Assembly (NCBI GenBank): GCA_033439685.1
Contig: JAUEDM010000001.1
Span: 6,014,001 to 6,078,000, forward strand
Source of the DNA: Apodospora peruviana
Taxonomy: Eukaryota > Ascomycota > Sordariomycetes > Sordariales > Lasiosphaeriaceae
Length of the DNA stretch: 64,000 bases
Direction: 5' to 3'
The notes below the pieces were generated by a model, which saw nothing but the letters and a program-made list of their open reading frames with translations, searched no databases and was not told where the DNA came from. The first letter of the stretch is position 1. The number at the start of each line of letters is the position of its first letter. Made by a program: the position numbers and the translations under genes. Below, piece after piece: positions 43,910 through 56,233 of this stretch.

Positions 43910-45169
43910 GTTTCTCAGGAGTTGTGAGAGTTGGTTCGGGCAGTGGTAAGTCAGAAAGAAGGGTATCCGTTTGGGTATCCGAAGCCCGAGGTAGAGGTCA
44001 GAGATCGAGATATGGGGACTGAGGTCCGAAGCAGAGAGTTGGGTGAAGGAGGATGCCAGCTCAGTCTCTCGAGAACGGCGACTGGCCGAGTGTTTATAAA
44101 GAGCAATGCCGGTGTAAGTGCCTAGGTAGGTACTGTCACATATCGGAGTTGAGCAAGTCGTGTTCCACGCACGCCTTGCCACCCTTCTACCCATCGACCA
44201 TTGGTGACATGGGTGTTGACAACCACGCTTCTTGGTCTACGAGGTTTAAGTGTGACTCGAGTGTCGGAAACAGTCCAACGGGTCTTGCCATCGCCGCCCC
44301 CAACCATTACCCTTGAAGCCCGTCGTTATGGCAGCTCTTGTGGCTCAGTGGAAGGGGCCTTGACCTGAATCTATTCCAAAATGCCACGGCATATTTGCAC
44401 TTATTCTGTACTTTAATGTGGTTCCATGACATGTCAAATCTTGCCGACCTAATTTGTGCTCTTTCTCGCAGTAAGACCCCGTTGTGGCCAACCACCTCAT
44501 CCATCGTGCCTGTGCGGGTTTGAGTTGTCTGGTGAGCTTTTTGCTGGATGACTATTTTTATTTTATTTATTGCTTATTCATTTCTTTTCTTCTGTATTTT
44601 CAAGTGTTTTGGTTTTACAATGTTGGATCATAGTCGATAATACCAAACCAATATCATGAATCCTGATCGTCAACATGCGTCACCTCAACAGAGAGAAAGA
44701 GAGGTAAAGTGTTGCCCTAGAAAGCAGGCGATATATCTATGGGCAGAAATTGAACATGGCCAATCCATTTCTTATCGCAAATTACATAGTTCCATTCTCG
44801 TGAATCAAGGCGGACTGGGCAGTCATGAGATGAAGGCATGAAGTTGGTTGACTTGCACGGATTACATAAGATTTGAAGCGCACACCAAGTGAAGCATCGC
44901 CAAGGCACATTGGCCAATCAGAAAAGCGGGTATTTTGGATCCCCCCGGTTGGCATTTCCCAAAGGGCCAGAACGTCGGCACCCAGTCTTACAGGGGTCAG
45001 GTATCCAAAACGGGGACCAACCAGTTCGACAACACCATTCACCAGAGCACCTCGATGGATGATTGCGACCAGGCCATCATCTACCATGCTCATTTCGACG
45101 ACCGCGTTCGTCTCCAAACACTGCTGTAAGGTGTGATTCCTTTCCGACACGGATGGAAGACGGAACGCG
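43910..45169. other. Intergenic, divergent promoters
   Basis: About 1.3 kb between the miniprotein candidate and the NPP gene. It has a CCTAGGTAGGTAC motif at 44121-44133 and a TATA-like box near 44091-44099. No gene is supported. Confidence 0.5.
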
Positions 45170-47615
45170 ATGCCTCCGCAGCCGTTGAATACGACCACGA
45201 CCGATGCAGGCGCCCAGGACAGAGGCAGCTCGCTGCTCTCGCCCTCCGACTACGACGGTGACGCCGCATCCATCCGCAGCGAGCAGGACACCGACAGCGA
45301 TGATGATGAGCGACAACTCCGCGCCCGCAACAGCCGCGAACTCCTGGCTCACGACAGGCTGGTGCTGATGGAGGAAGAGGAATTGGACCAGCTGGTCACC
45401 GAGACCCGGAGGCGGAAAGAGCGAGAGCGGAGGGGGTCTGGTCTGCCCGTCCCCAACCCCTTGCGAATTCTATCGCGGCGTTTGAGCGGAGGCTCTCTCT
45501 CAAGGTCGAGGAGTCCGTCCGTCGCGCCGCGAGACCCGACCGACGATCACTTGGGTGACGAGAAAAGGACCCAGAGGCGATCGCGCAGGCAGGCCAAGAA
45601 GGACAGGCTTCTGGCTGACGCACAACACGGCGAGGATGGCGAGTTGATGTACGAGATGGAGGAGGGAGGCATGAAAGATGGCAGCTCAACAGGCGAGAGC
45701 AGTGACCGGGAAGACAGCGACGAGGTGGATAGGAAAGGGCTGTTGGGTCTGGCAGACGCCAAGGCAAAACGGTCCCGGAGCTGGCGTCGCTGGATTCTGG
45801 TATACGCGCTAATTGCTGTCGCTTTTGCTATCTTGTTTCTGCTGGCCTGGAAGCTGTCGATGGGGAGGAGGCGGAAGCCGCTCCGTACACAGCAGCTCGT
45901 CAGCAACGGCACGGCCATGTTCGCGCCGACCACCATTCTCATCAGTTTGGATGGGTTCCGGGCTGATTTTCTCAAGCGGGGACTAACACCAAGACTGAAC
46001 GCCTTCATCAAGGAGGGTGTCTCTCCACTATATATGCTGCCGTCGTTTCCCAGCGTGACTTTTCCCAACCACTACACACTCGCCACGGGCCTGTATCCTG
46101 AGTCGCATGGCGTGGTTGGCAACACATTCTGGGACCCGGACCTTCAGGAGGAATTCTATTACACTGATCCTGCGAGGAGCATGGATCCGAAGTGGTGGAA
46201 TGGCGAGCCGTTCTGGGTCACAGCTGAGCGTCAGGGTATCAAAACGGCCATCCATATGTGGCCAGGGAGCGAAGCGCATATCTTGAGCACCGAGCCCACG
46301 TACATCGACAAGTACAAGGCGAAAGAGAAGCTGTCTAAAAAGGTTGACAGGGTTCTCGAGTTTCTGGATATGCCGGATCTTGAACGCCCACAGATCATTG
46401 CGGCGTATGTACCGAATGTCGATTCGGATGGGCACAAGTATGGACCCAATAGTACGGAGATAAGGGCCACAATTCAAAACGTCGATACCATGCTCGACAA
46501 GATTTTCGCTGGTCTGGAGGAGAGGCATCTGACGAACATCGTCAACGTCATTGTCGTCTCTGACCACGGCATGGCCACCACGGACACGACTCGGTTGATT
46601 CAGCTGGAAGACCTTGTGGACCTCGACAAGATTTCACACACGGATGGCTGGCCGCTCATAGGATTACGTCCCAAGAACCCTGATGAGCTTCAGGGCATCC
46701 ACGATGAGTTGATTAAGAAAACAAAAAGCAATCCCAACGTGGATGTGTATCTCCGGGACGTCAACATGCCCGAGAGATACCACTTTTCAAAGAACGAGCG
46801 AATTGCGCCCTTGTGGATTGTGCCCAAGACCGGCTGGGCCCTGGTGAAGAAGTCGGAGATGAAACTGAAGGAGGCGCTCGCTGAGGGAACCGTATACCAT
46901 CCGCGCGGACTGCACGGTTACGACCATGAGCACCCATTGATGAGAGCCATATTTGTTGCCCGCGGTCCGGCATTTCCTCACAAGGCTAATAGCCGCGTTG
47001 AGGCTTTCCGTACGACTTTTCTGATTCCTCTCTTACCAATATTTTCTTAATCTGACTGACATATCCGCGTTTGCAGAAAACACCGAGGTATATAATATCC
47101 TATGCGACTCCGTCGGCATGGATCCGATGCCGAACAATGGTACTCTTCGGCTCCCTTTGAAGCCGGCTGGACTTCACACCGACCCCGGAGTTGATGACGG
47201 CGACACACCCGTGGATCCCGTCATTGTAACGATGACAATCAGCGCTACTACGACCAGTTCTTCTTCTATTACAGCCATGGCCACGAAACCAACAAAGTCG
47301 ATTGTGGTCGATCCCGTGACGGTGACGGTGTCAAGCCAAACAACAACCACAAGCAGCAGCAGCAGCAGTTCGGCAACGCAGCCGTCGAAAAGCCTCGGCG
47401 TTGACCTGCCCAAACCCCCGCGGCCGAGCGGGGCTGAGTCGTCTTCTGGTGGAGATACGGATGGTGGTGACGGTGATGATGAAGATGACAAAGGTGGCGT
47501 GCATAGCTTTTGGGACTGGTTCACCGGGAAGGTGGATGAGTGGTGGGGGAAGGTTACGGGCGGCGGCGGCAAAAGCTCGAGCGATTCTGAGTCCGCGTCG
47601 TCGAGTAATCAGTAG
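45170..47615 (+). CDS. npp1: Membrane-bound nucleotide pyrophosphatase/phosphodiesterase (NPP family)
   Basis: A type I phosphodiesterase/nucleotide pyrophosphatase of the alkaline phosphatase superfamily, likely cleaving extracellular or luminal nucleotides and scavenging phosphate. Exons 45170-47009 and 47077-47615 give 792 residues. The N-terminal ~205 residues are charged and cytosolic. One membrane helix lies at about 208-228 (WILVYALIAVAFAILFLLAW), making it a type II protein. The catalytic domain shows all metal-site motifs: SLDGFRAD (about 258), nucleophile Thr in PSFPSVTFPNHYTLATG, VDSDGHKYGP (about 416), VSDHGM (about 463) and HGYDHEHPLM (about 582). FQNTEVYNILCD is rebuilt across the intron. 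The last ~150 residues are Ser/Thr-rich, then Asp/Gly-rich, ending with a Trp-rich FWDWFTGKVDEWWGKV. Confidence 0.93.
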
Positions 47616-49169
47616 AGGCAAGCGTGTTCTGCGAGTCAAGTGTACCTTAATTAGTATGTGATTAGTCAGGGCATCTTTCTTTTCATCTTGGGGCGGGTTT
47701 ATTTCTTCGTTGCTCTATTGGCGTTGGGAATGGTATTTCTCATGGGGATCGGATAGAAGGAAGCTTGCTTTCATTCAGCCTTGTGCAATCTACTTACCTA
47801 CTTTTGGTTGGGATTTAAGCAGTGCGATTACCTGCAACCTGAAAGGTCTGGTATGATAAGAAAAAGAGAAAACGCTATAATCACCCTCCATAACTGCCTG
47901 TTTATTGCACTCGGACGCATATGCTTCGATATTGTCAATAGCAACCGGGCGAAGGTTCGGGTCCCAATGAGTGAGGCTGTACGCCTTAAGTGTCCTCTAT
48001 CGCTTTGTTTCTCTTACTGGGCAAATGATTCGGACCAATAAAAGAGCTATTTATTCGTCCTTTGGTTTCTTTGGTGTGGTTGCCCGATTACTGAGAGCGT
48101 GTTAATTGTCCATCCGAGCGCACAACGAAAGACCAGTCTTTGTTTGACACCGGTCACTCTCTATCCAGAAATAACTTTCGCCCGTTGTAAGCCGGTCATT
48201 TTGGGGGTTCGATATTTACCACATTGCGGAGCGAATCGTACATACCCAGTACCTGGTAGGGATTAATGACGGGTCTCTTTTCTTGGACATGTATGGCGGT
48301 ACGCTGCAGTATTTGAATTCGACATGCATCCCGTATGGAGATGGGTCACATATGGTCCTGGGTTGAGCTGTCTTGATGCAGACATGCACGTGGAAGAAAG
48401 TAAAAAAAGGAAAGCCAGTCAGTCGTGTGTAATCATGAACCAACACAGAAGAGTCTGCAGACGGTTCACGGTAGGTTGAATGGAGACCGAGGCGCCCCGT
48501 GCTATGTCCTCCTCCAACGGAACCATGTGTACCTCTGTTGGTGAGAAAGCACGTTTTGATCAATAATAGCCAGCCATTGTTTCGTTGGCGTCTGTCAACC
48601 CAGATCACATGACGCAAGTAGCAGAGGCCGTTTGTTGAATGGTTACCATTCTGTCTTTTCTGCCTTTTTCCCTCAGGTAATTTAACAATAAATGCCATGT
48701 TGCAGCAAAGTCGCACTGAAGAACCCGGCACGGCTGGCAAGGTTACATTAGCTGGACCCAACAGCGTTTAGCTCTCTTGCAAATGATCGGCAGAAAGAGG
48801 TGGAGCGGCGAATCCATCGTGGTTGGCGGACCGCCCAGGGATTGGAGCCGGGCTGCCGGGGGTGGGAGAGTTCGGGGCAACAGGGGCAAAAGAGGGCCTC
48901 CAGATACCGACGGGAGGGAGAAGGCAGTTCGTCAGTCAGCTTCCAGGCTTCTACCTTACCAATGCCTGTTTTCCGGTCTATAAGACAACCTAGGTTACTA
49001 CGTATCGCACAGCAGAGTGGCGTGAAGAGCAGTGAATGCATGCGACACCGGCCCGGGAATTCAGACTGATGAATTTGTGACGACTGAAGACTCTTTGATC
49101 TGTGTTGGTCCAGACTGGAGCTGCAGTGAAGTGGTCATTGCTCGAGGAGCTGCCGGAACAGTCGCTTTA
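47616..49169. other. Intergenic
   Basis: About 1.55 kb between the NPP stop and the MITE-like element. Open frames on the minus strand (such as 48216-48761) show no recognisable content. No gene is supported. Confidence 0.5.
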
Positions 49170-49194
49170 AGGCCCTGATCGATTCAACTGCTAC
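49170..49194 (+). repeat. Left terminal inverted repeat
   Basis: A 25-bp terminus, perfect reverse complement of 49755-49779, preceded by TA. Confidence 0.9.
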
Positions 49195-49644
49195 TTAGCG
49201 GAAGGTAGAATCGGCTTGTCAAACCCCGTATAAAATAATCGAGAAAAAAAGCCAAAAGCAGCCTTTACCCTTTCAAACACTAAATTTTACCTTAATAACG
49301 AGTTATACACGCTTAAGCCAACCTCTTTTCATCTACTAGTATTATTGAGAAACTAAGTCTTTCAGCATAATGGCTGAGGTAGTATATTTGCAACTAGCTA
49401 GGCCTTTGCTATAAAAATGCAAAATATAAGAAAAGAAAAGAAACAGAAATTAGGCAGCTCCTTAAGAGCTGCATTTAAATGTATACGACTACTGTAGGCC
49501 TGCTAGAAATGGAGAGAAGATTCCAGATATGTTGGCGCGCGTTTAAGGGATAATGTTGTGGTCCGTGTGTGCACTTAGTGTTTTCTGGGAATAGCTTCAA
49601 CATGGTTGTACAGCTGAGGATTACTGAAGCCACTCCAGGGCTTA

Positions 49645-49659
49645 GCCCGTTACACGGGC
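49645..49659. repeat. Hairpin inside the MITE-like element
   Basis: GCCCGT and ACGGGC separated by TAC form a perfect 6-bp stem. Confidence 0.7.
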
Positions 49660-49754
49660 AATTTAAAGCTCATATCAGTACTTTATGTACAGCCTTACCG
49701 AGTCTATGTAGGGAAAAAGTTACTTTTAAGCGGATTGCCTAAGCTGGCCCATTC

Positions 49755-49779
49755 GTAGCAGTTGAATCGATCAGGGCCT
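49755..49779 (-). repeat. Right terminal inverted repeat
   Basis: A 25-bp terminus, perfect reverse complement of 49170-49194, followed by TA. Just outside it lies a run of TAGGTGC-type direct repeats (49780-49821). Confidence 0.9.
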
Positions 49780-50501
49780 TAGGTGCCATTAGGTGCTTAA
49801 TTAGGTAAATGTCTAGGTGCTGAACCCGTAGATTCTCACCTAACTTTCCCTATGGAAGGAACGAATTGCAAGTTTTCTTTCACCGCCAACCCGAAAGAAA
49901 GGAGATAGTGATCCACTAGCGCGTCATAGAGACCACAAAGGAAACAAAAAGGCAGCTGTGGCATGGGGAGGCACCAGTTCTGGCTATGATAAGCAGTGCA
50001 CATTAATAAACTTGGGGAACCTTGTGCGAAAGCCAACTGTTCTTTATTCAGCGAGAAAGTGAATTCCTGCATCTGTACTGGTCACCTCCCTTCTTTGCAT
50101 TTTCATCTCTCCTCGGTATCCCTTGTAGCCCCCCAAGCGTTTTGCGGAGTTTAGTGGAGGTGTGCGCTTAAGAGCTTCGCGTGCGCGTCTGTTCGCCCGC
50201 TTCCAGTTATTCCTTAAACCAAAACCGCGATTCAACCATTCCCGGTTCTTTTCTGCCCGCTGCCCTGCTAATTCTCCGTACACGACGTACACGGAGCGAC
50301 TTGCGACTCGCGACTTCCTTGCCAACCCCAAAGTCGTGCCACCATCACAAGTCACCTGGAGCCTGCCGTTCAACGATAAAAGTCCAAAACAACGGCATAT
50401 CGACCGATACCTTTAGATTACACCTGGGCAGTGGGGTGGCCTGTTGGCCTGCAGTTGCCCTTTTCTTTCCGACGGTGTGATGCGATACTGCCAACAAAAC
50501 C
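49780..50501. other. Intergenic, ULS1-like gene promoter
   Basis: 722 bases between the MITE-like element and the next start codon. Three copies of a TAGGTGC-like unit occur at 49780-49821. The rest presumably holds the promoter and leader. No gene is supported. Confidence 0.5.
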
Positions 50502-53500
50502 ATGGCGTCCACCACCGGCACCTCCACCCTTACACCTGAGAGACCTGCTCGTCCTCCCGCTGTTGTCGATGCAGCTTTCATAGCCAACCTGGAGGAGGAG
50601 TTGGCTATTGAGCGGACAGTCTTGACCTCGCTCGAAGACACCCCGGACTTTTGCCTGGAAGAGTCCGCGGAATTGATTCTTGATACCAGGCGCAAGATTG
50701 CCAGCCTCAAGCAACAGCTTTCGGAAGCTCGCCGCCTGGGTTCCAAGGGTTTGTCCTCCTCGTCCCTTGAAAGCACGGCCTCGCGACCTGAGCCTCTTCG
50801 CTAACGCTTCGCAGGTCCTGGACCTAGTTCGGCTGCGAAAACCAATACCACGAACGAGACTGACTATCTCCGGTGTAGGTTGACTCAAGAGCTCTCATCC
50901 ATACCTGGCGGTGCCACCCTTGCCTCTGAAGCTGACAGTTCTTTCAGTGCCGCATCACTTCGCTCGTACATCGACTCCATCCGGCATGTCTACCCCAGGC
51001 GATTCGAGCTCCTCGGGAGCGACTTCGTCTCGTTCTGCCATGCCTGCCCGGAAACGCTCGTTTAGCAGTACCAACATGGAGGCCTACCCGACAGGAGTCC
51101 CGGAGAGCAAGTCACGCAGGGCTACCCCGAGCCCGATGAATACGGGTAATACAACTCCTTCGTCTTTGCTCCCCGACTTCGACGATGACCCGGAGATTAT
51201 TGATCTTACTGGGTATGTGATATCTTTTGGTATTGGGACGGAACAAAAGAGCAAGCTGTCTCGAGAACCCATCGAAGTGGTTCTTGTTGTAATCTCAAAA
51301 GGCTAATACCTCGGAATTTTAGTGACGACGACGATTGGATGGCGGCTATCAAAAGGCAGAAGGAGGAAGAAGAGCGGCTAAGCCGCAATAAGGCGGCCGC
51401 TGATCGAGATGCAGCGATGGCACGACAGCTCGCTGGCCGTGCTTCGCCATCATCGTCCCGCTCGCCATACGGTTCTCAACCTGGTCAGCCAAATGCGTTT
51501 GATCGGATCCTTGGTCGACCTTCTCAGCCCAGCCCAGCCCCCAGCCAGACTCGTCAATATGAAGTCAAGCGGGAGTCTGATCCAACACTCTCCACTACCG
51601 CGACCGGGTCCTATGCTCCCGTTAAGAGCGAGGCAGGATTTGGTTCATCCCAGAACCGCGCTGTGATCAAAGGTGAACCGAGCCGGACTGCCAGCCAGCC
51701 GTATGCTAGCTCCCTTGGTCAGGCGGGCACCTCACAGGTCAAACCAGAACCGTCAGCACCCAGATACACGATGCCAGGATCGTTCATGGATGATGACGAC
51801 GATGAGTTTAGCCTCGGCAACTTTTTCTCCAGCTCTCGCAATTCCGACCTTTTCAACACCCAAACATCCTCGGACGTCAAGCCTCAGCCCTCTGCTGGTA
51901 TAAATTTCGGCGGATATTCTAATCTTCCATCTATCAGTTCACTCCCGCATATTTCTAGGGCGAGAGAAGGCACTGCTCAACCATCTGCTGGATTTAGGCA
52001 GTACAATAATTTCCAGTCGCCCTTCGCCGACCTAACCAGTAGCCACAACCCATATCTCCTGTTACCTTTTGGTCATGGAAGCAGTCAACCGGGGTTCGCC
52101 CAGAATGGCAGTTACTTGAGTCGCCCGGGTCTACCGGGGCAGCCTCCTTCCTTATCCGACACTATTAGTCGTGTCAATAACTTTGACTATGACAGAATGA
52201 CGGATGGAAATGGACGTCCACTTGATTCACGACTTATGTCTTACATTGATGACTATGTGAACGACCCTCGGAAGACCGAGGAAGAGATCCAAAACCTTCT
52301 ATCTAATATCCGGCCCGATATGGATATCACCGAAGAGGCGCGTGGCGAAACCCCCGAGGCTCTCAAGTATCCTCTTTACAGGCACCAGCAGCTGGCTTTG
52401 CAATGGATGACAAATATGGAGACCGGCACAAACAAAGGCGGAATCCTCGCTGACGATATGGGTCTCGGCAAGACTATCTCAACCTTGGCACTAATGGTTA
52501 CTAGGCAATCGGAAGGCGCTGTTAAGGTAGGTGCCTGTCTTCAGTTGAGATAATCAGAGTTGGATCACTGACTTTTCACAGACGAACTTGATCATTGGCC
52601 CTGTGGCACTCATCAGACAATGGGAGAACGAGATCCAGAAGAAGCTCAAGAAATCTCACTCCCTAAGTGTTTTCCTTCTCTACGGAAAGAAAGCATCCTA
52701 CGCCGAGTTGAAGAAGGCTGATGTTGTACTCACAACGTATGGATCTGTCGCCTCGGAATGGAAAAAGTACGGCAAATATGTCGGCGAGAGGGCTGATTCG
52801 GCTGGGTATCGGCCCGAGGACGATGAGGCGTTACACAAATTATGCCCGCTGCTTCACCCAAAGAGCCAGTTTTACCGTATCATTCTTGACGAGGCCCAGT
52901 GCATCAAGAACAAGGACACTCAAACGTCCCAGGGTGTTGCCCAAATCAACGCTGTCTATCGATGGTGCCTCACTGGCACTCCAATGATGAACGGTGTGAC
53001 CGAGCTCTATCCTCTGATTCGTTTCTTGCGAATCAAGCCGTACTGCAAACTTAAGGAGTTCACGCAGGTAGGTTATATCCGTACTGGGTTTAGCAGTTGC
53101 CGAAGCTTTTACTGAATTACAACTAGGCCTTCAAGAGTCTCACTCCGAAGTCCAAAGTGGCAGAATATCGGAGGACGGACGACATGCGGAAGCTGCAACT
53201 GGTCCTGAAGGCAATGATGCTCAGGAGAATGAAGAACTCGAAAATTGACGGCAAGCCGATTCTGACACTTCCTGACAAGACCGAGAATGCGGAAATGGTC
53301 GTGTTCTCGCCGGACGAAGCGAGCTTCTACAAAGACCTTGAGGCTAGATCGCAAGTCCAGTTCAACAGGTATCTCCGCGCAGGCACTGTTGGCAAGAACT
53401 ATTCCAATATTCTTGTCCTTCTCCTGCGACTCCGTCAAGCGTGTTGTCATCCTCATCTCATGGACTTCGAATGTGTGGGCACAAATGAGGTCTCCGAGGA

Positions 53501-54722
53501 CCAGATGTTGGCACTCGCTAGAAGTCTCGCAGCTGGCGTTGTTGAGCGCATCAAGAAGATCGAGGCTTTTGAATGTCCGATCTGTTATGATGCTGTTGAC
53601 GATCCAACTCTGCTGATTCCTTGTGGCCATGATACATGCTCCGAGTGTTTTGCTTCCCTCACCGATAATTCGGCCCAAGACAACATCAGGTCTGGACACG
53701 AAAGTGGTACGGCTAAGTGCCCGGTTTGTCGTGGTCCGGCCGAGCCCTCGAATGTCATCACGTACAGTACTTTCCAGAAGGCGCATATGCCTGAGAAAGT
53801 TCAATCAGACGGCGCCGGTACCGGCGCCCCTGAGCTTGAGGGCTCGGAAGACTCGGATGATTGCTTATCAGACAGCGACTCTGAAACTGATTACGAATTT
53901 GATGACACTGGGTCTCTGGGAAGTCTGCGGGACTTCATAGTCGGCGACGATGTCGATGAAGAGGAAGACAAGAAAGATGTCAAGACTGGAGCGAAGACCA
54001 AGATCAAGACCAAAAAGGCTAAAAAGGTCAAGAGGTCGAGGAAGAAAAAAGCTGAGTCTAAAGGCAAAGGCAAAGCAACGACCGAAATCGTCAAGCCACA
54101 TATGTTGAAGACGCTTCGCCACGAAGCTGGCAAAAACAAGGAGGCGCGTCGAAAGTACTTGCACTTCCTTCGGGACAACTGGGAAGACTCAGCGAAAGTG
54201 ACTGAGGTGCTCCGACTTCTCGAGACGATTCAGCAAACGGACGAGAAGACAATAATCTTTTCGCAGTGGACGGCTCTTCTTGACCTTATTGAGTCTCAGG
54301 TCAAGTACAAACTCGGTATCAAGTATTGTCGTTATACCGGTGGCATGTCCAGAAACCAGCGCGACGAATCCGTGCAGGAATTTGTCGAGAACCCCCGCAC
54401 CAGAGTCATGCTTGTTTCTTTGCGCGCAGGAAATGCTGGTCTGAATCTGACGGTTGCATCCCGCATCATCATCTGCGATCCTTTCTGGAACCCATACATC
54501 GAGATGCAGGCGATCGACCGCGCTCACAGAATTGGACAGCAACGGGAGGTCCAGATTCACCGAATCCTGATCAAAGAGACTGTGGAGGATCGTATCATTG
54601 AACTTCAGGAACGCAAACGCGAGCTCGTCGACGCGGCATTAGATGAAGGAGAGAGCAAGAATCTTGGCCGTCTTAGTGAGAGGGAGCTTGCATATCTTTT
54701 CGGAGTGCGATCTCATCATTGA
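50502..54722 (+). CDS. uls1: ULS1-like SNF2 translocase with internal RING finger
   Basis: A SWI2/SNF2 ATPase of the Rad5/Rad16/Uls1 class, probably a SUMO-targeted translocase and ubiquitin ligase acting in the nucleus. Six exons, 50502-50748, 50815-50874, 50948-51212, 51323-52526, 52582-53067 and 53127-54722, total 1285 residues. A short N-terminal coiled-coil-like region (FIANLEEELAIERTVLTSLE) is followed by the SUMO-interacting-like motif EIIDLTGDDDDW near residue 187. Then come the Walker A GGILADDMGLGKT (about 563), the DEAQ box (about 694), the RING CPICYDAVDDPTLLIPCGHD...CPVCRG (about 905-952) between the two helicase lobes, and IIFSQW and DRAHRIGQ (about 1220). A Lys-rich stretch near 1050 may be a nuclear signal. 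Intron 50875-50947 was chosen because it alone joins the frames with a good branch site (GCTGAC) and acceptor. Confidence 0.92.
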
Positions 54723-56233
54723 GCATGCCTTATGCTCTGAAGACGTAGTCTGGTTCCTGCTCCGGTCTCGTCTTCTCTCTATACCCGCCCTTTGCGGGCT
54801 CATACTGTACAACGTATCTCATCGTTGTGTGAGCGCTAATTATCCCTGCCATGTACGGATAGTTCGCATACTCTTGCGCTCTGCGACGTCTGTATCACGA
54901 TGTCCGACCTGGGAAACTATTGCTGAAATCTAGTACCAGCACTGGTACTAGCGGGGGATTTTGTTTTTCATATGTTTCATTGGCATGAGCGATATTCTAG
55001 ATGGTGGAAGGCGACTTCTTCATGGTAAGATCATAAGGTACGGTTGCAGCATCCAAAACGGGGAGGTCCAGCTACTTTGTTTTCTCACAATCAAGGAAGG
55101 AGGTGGCATGGTACATGACTGGAGTTTTTTGTTTTCGGACAGGGGCGCGATACGGTTCGGGAATTTGTCTTTTTCTCTAAGTTTGCTTTGTAATATTGCT
55201 GCTTAATCTGTATCATTGTTTGTTGCTCGGTACTTGAGTCAATAGGTTGCGGTGGACAGATTATCATCCTGGGGAGTCTTTGGGGGTTCGGTCGTGTAGC
55301 GATGTTTTCGGATTCTAGATTATGGGTATGGAGAGACGAGGCTGGTCTGGTCTGGTCCTCTTCGGGAACCTATCTATCTAGGTACCTTACCGAGAGCGAA
55401 AACCTAGTTGATGAATTCAAATGATTTGCTTTGTTGCACTCGGGGTGGGAAAAAGGGCATACATATGTCTGAAGGGAACCCTAGATGAGGATGCGACAGC
55501 CGTGGTTTCTGAACAAGAGAAATAACTAGAGAGGAAATAGGGATCAAATATTTTATGATCGTGCATGATATATCATCAAATGACTTTCCTACCTTTTACC
55601 CCTGAATGCTGTCTGTAGCTAAGGTAGCTAAGCTATATCTCCATAAAGCGATGCATGCTGTGTGAAACACAAACACACGGTACGGAGCGCTCGCTCGCTC
55701 GCACGGGACATTGGTAATGATGATCAGCAAGTAGCATCATGCACCGAAAGCAGCGAAATTCCTGGATTGGGTGTTCTCTTCTCCGCAGTTATATTTACTT
55801 GTATATCAAGTACATACTGCGCTCTAATTAGTTGGCTTGTACTTAGGTATGTATGGAAAGAGTATGTACAGTTTTCGGAGATCCATTTCATATCGCCTCC
55901 AATGTGCCTGCCCGTCCAAACAGGTTCCTGCCTCAGGACATATGAATCATCATAACGGTCAGTGAATGGTTAGATAGAGGTCATTTGGTGTATATGCCTG
56001 TATATACCATCTTGGACGAAACTGAACCAAAACGAGAAGAGTAATGTATGTACATATATGCGGGATGGCAAGAAGATGTAGGTCGGGGATAAAGACACAT
56101 GCCAGCTTTTTTTAACACCCTCAGATTAACAGCAGAATTAGGGTATAACTGGGGGTTATCAACCCTCTATGCATGTCTCCATCCCATGAAGTAAATATTT
56201 TTCAAAGTGTTGGTTGTGTCGTTCGTTCGTTCA
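54723..56233. other. Intergenic, convergent 3' ends
   Basis: About 1.5 kb between two stops. A CTCG-type tetranucleotide run lies near 55688-55702, and a CTATCTAGGTACC motif near 55373-55385. No gene is supported. Confidence 0.5.

Larger units (their letters stand above)
49170..49779. mobile_element. MITE-like non-autonomous DNA element with 25-bp TIRs
   Basis: The left end reads AGGCCCTGATCGATTCAACT followed by GCTAC (49170-49194). Its exact reverse complement occupies 49755-49779. Both ends abut a TA dinucleotide (49168-49169 and 49780-49781), as expected for the TA target duplication of Tc1/mariner/Fot1-type elements. The 610-bp body is clearly more AT-rich than its surroundings, has no transposase or long open frame, and holds two small hairpins (49452-49473 and 49645-49659). 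No related copy is apparent elsewhere in the window. Its family assignment is an inference from the TIR and TA layout. Confidence 0.82.

Noticed and set aside
44330..44400. TGGCTCAGTGG word resembling a tRNA D arm
   Set aside because: No matching acceptor stem, anticodon arm or T arm around it.
48216..48761. Minus-strand frame of 181 codons
   Set aside because: No conserved words and a composition typical of non-coding DNA.
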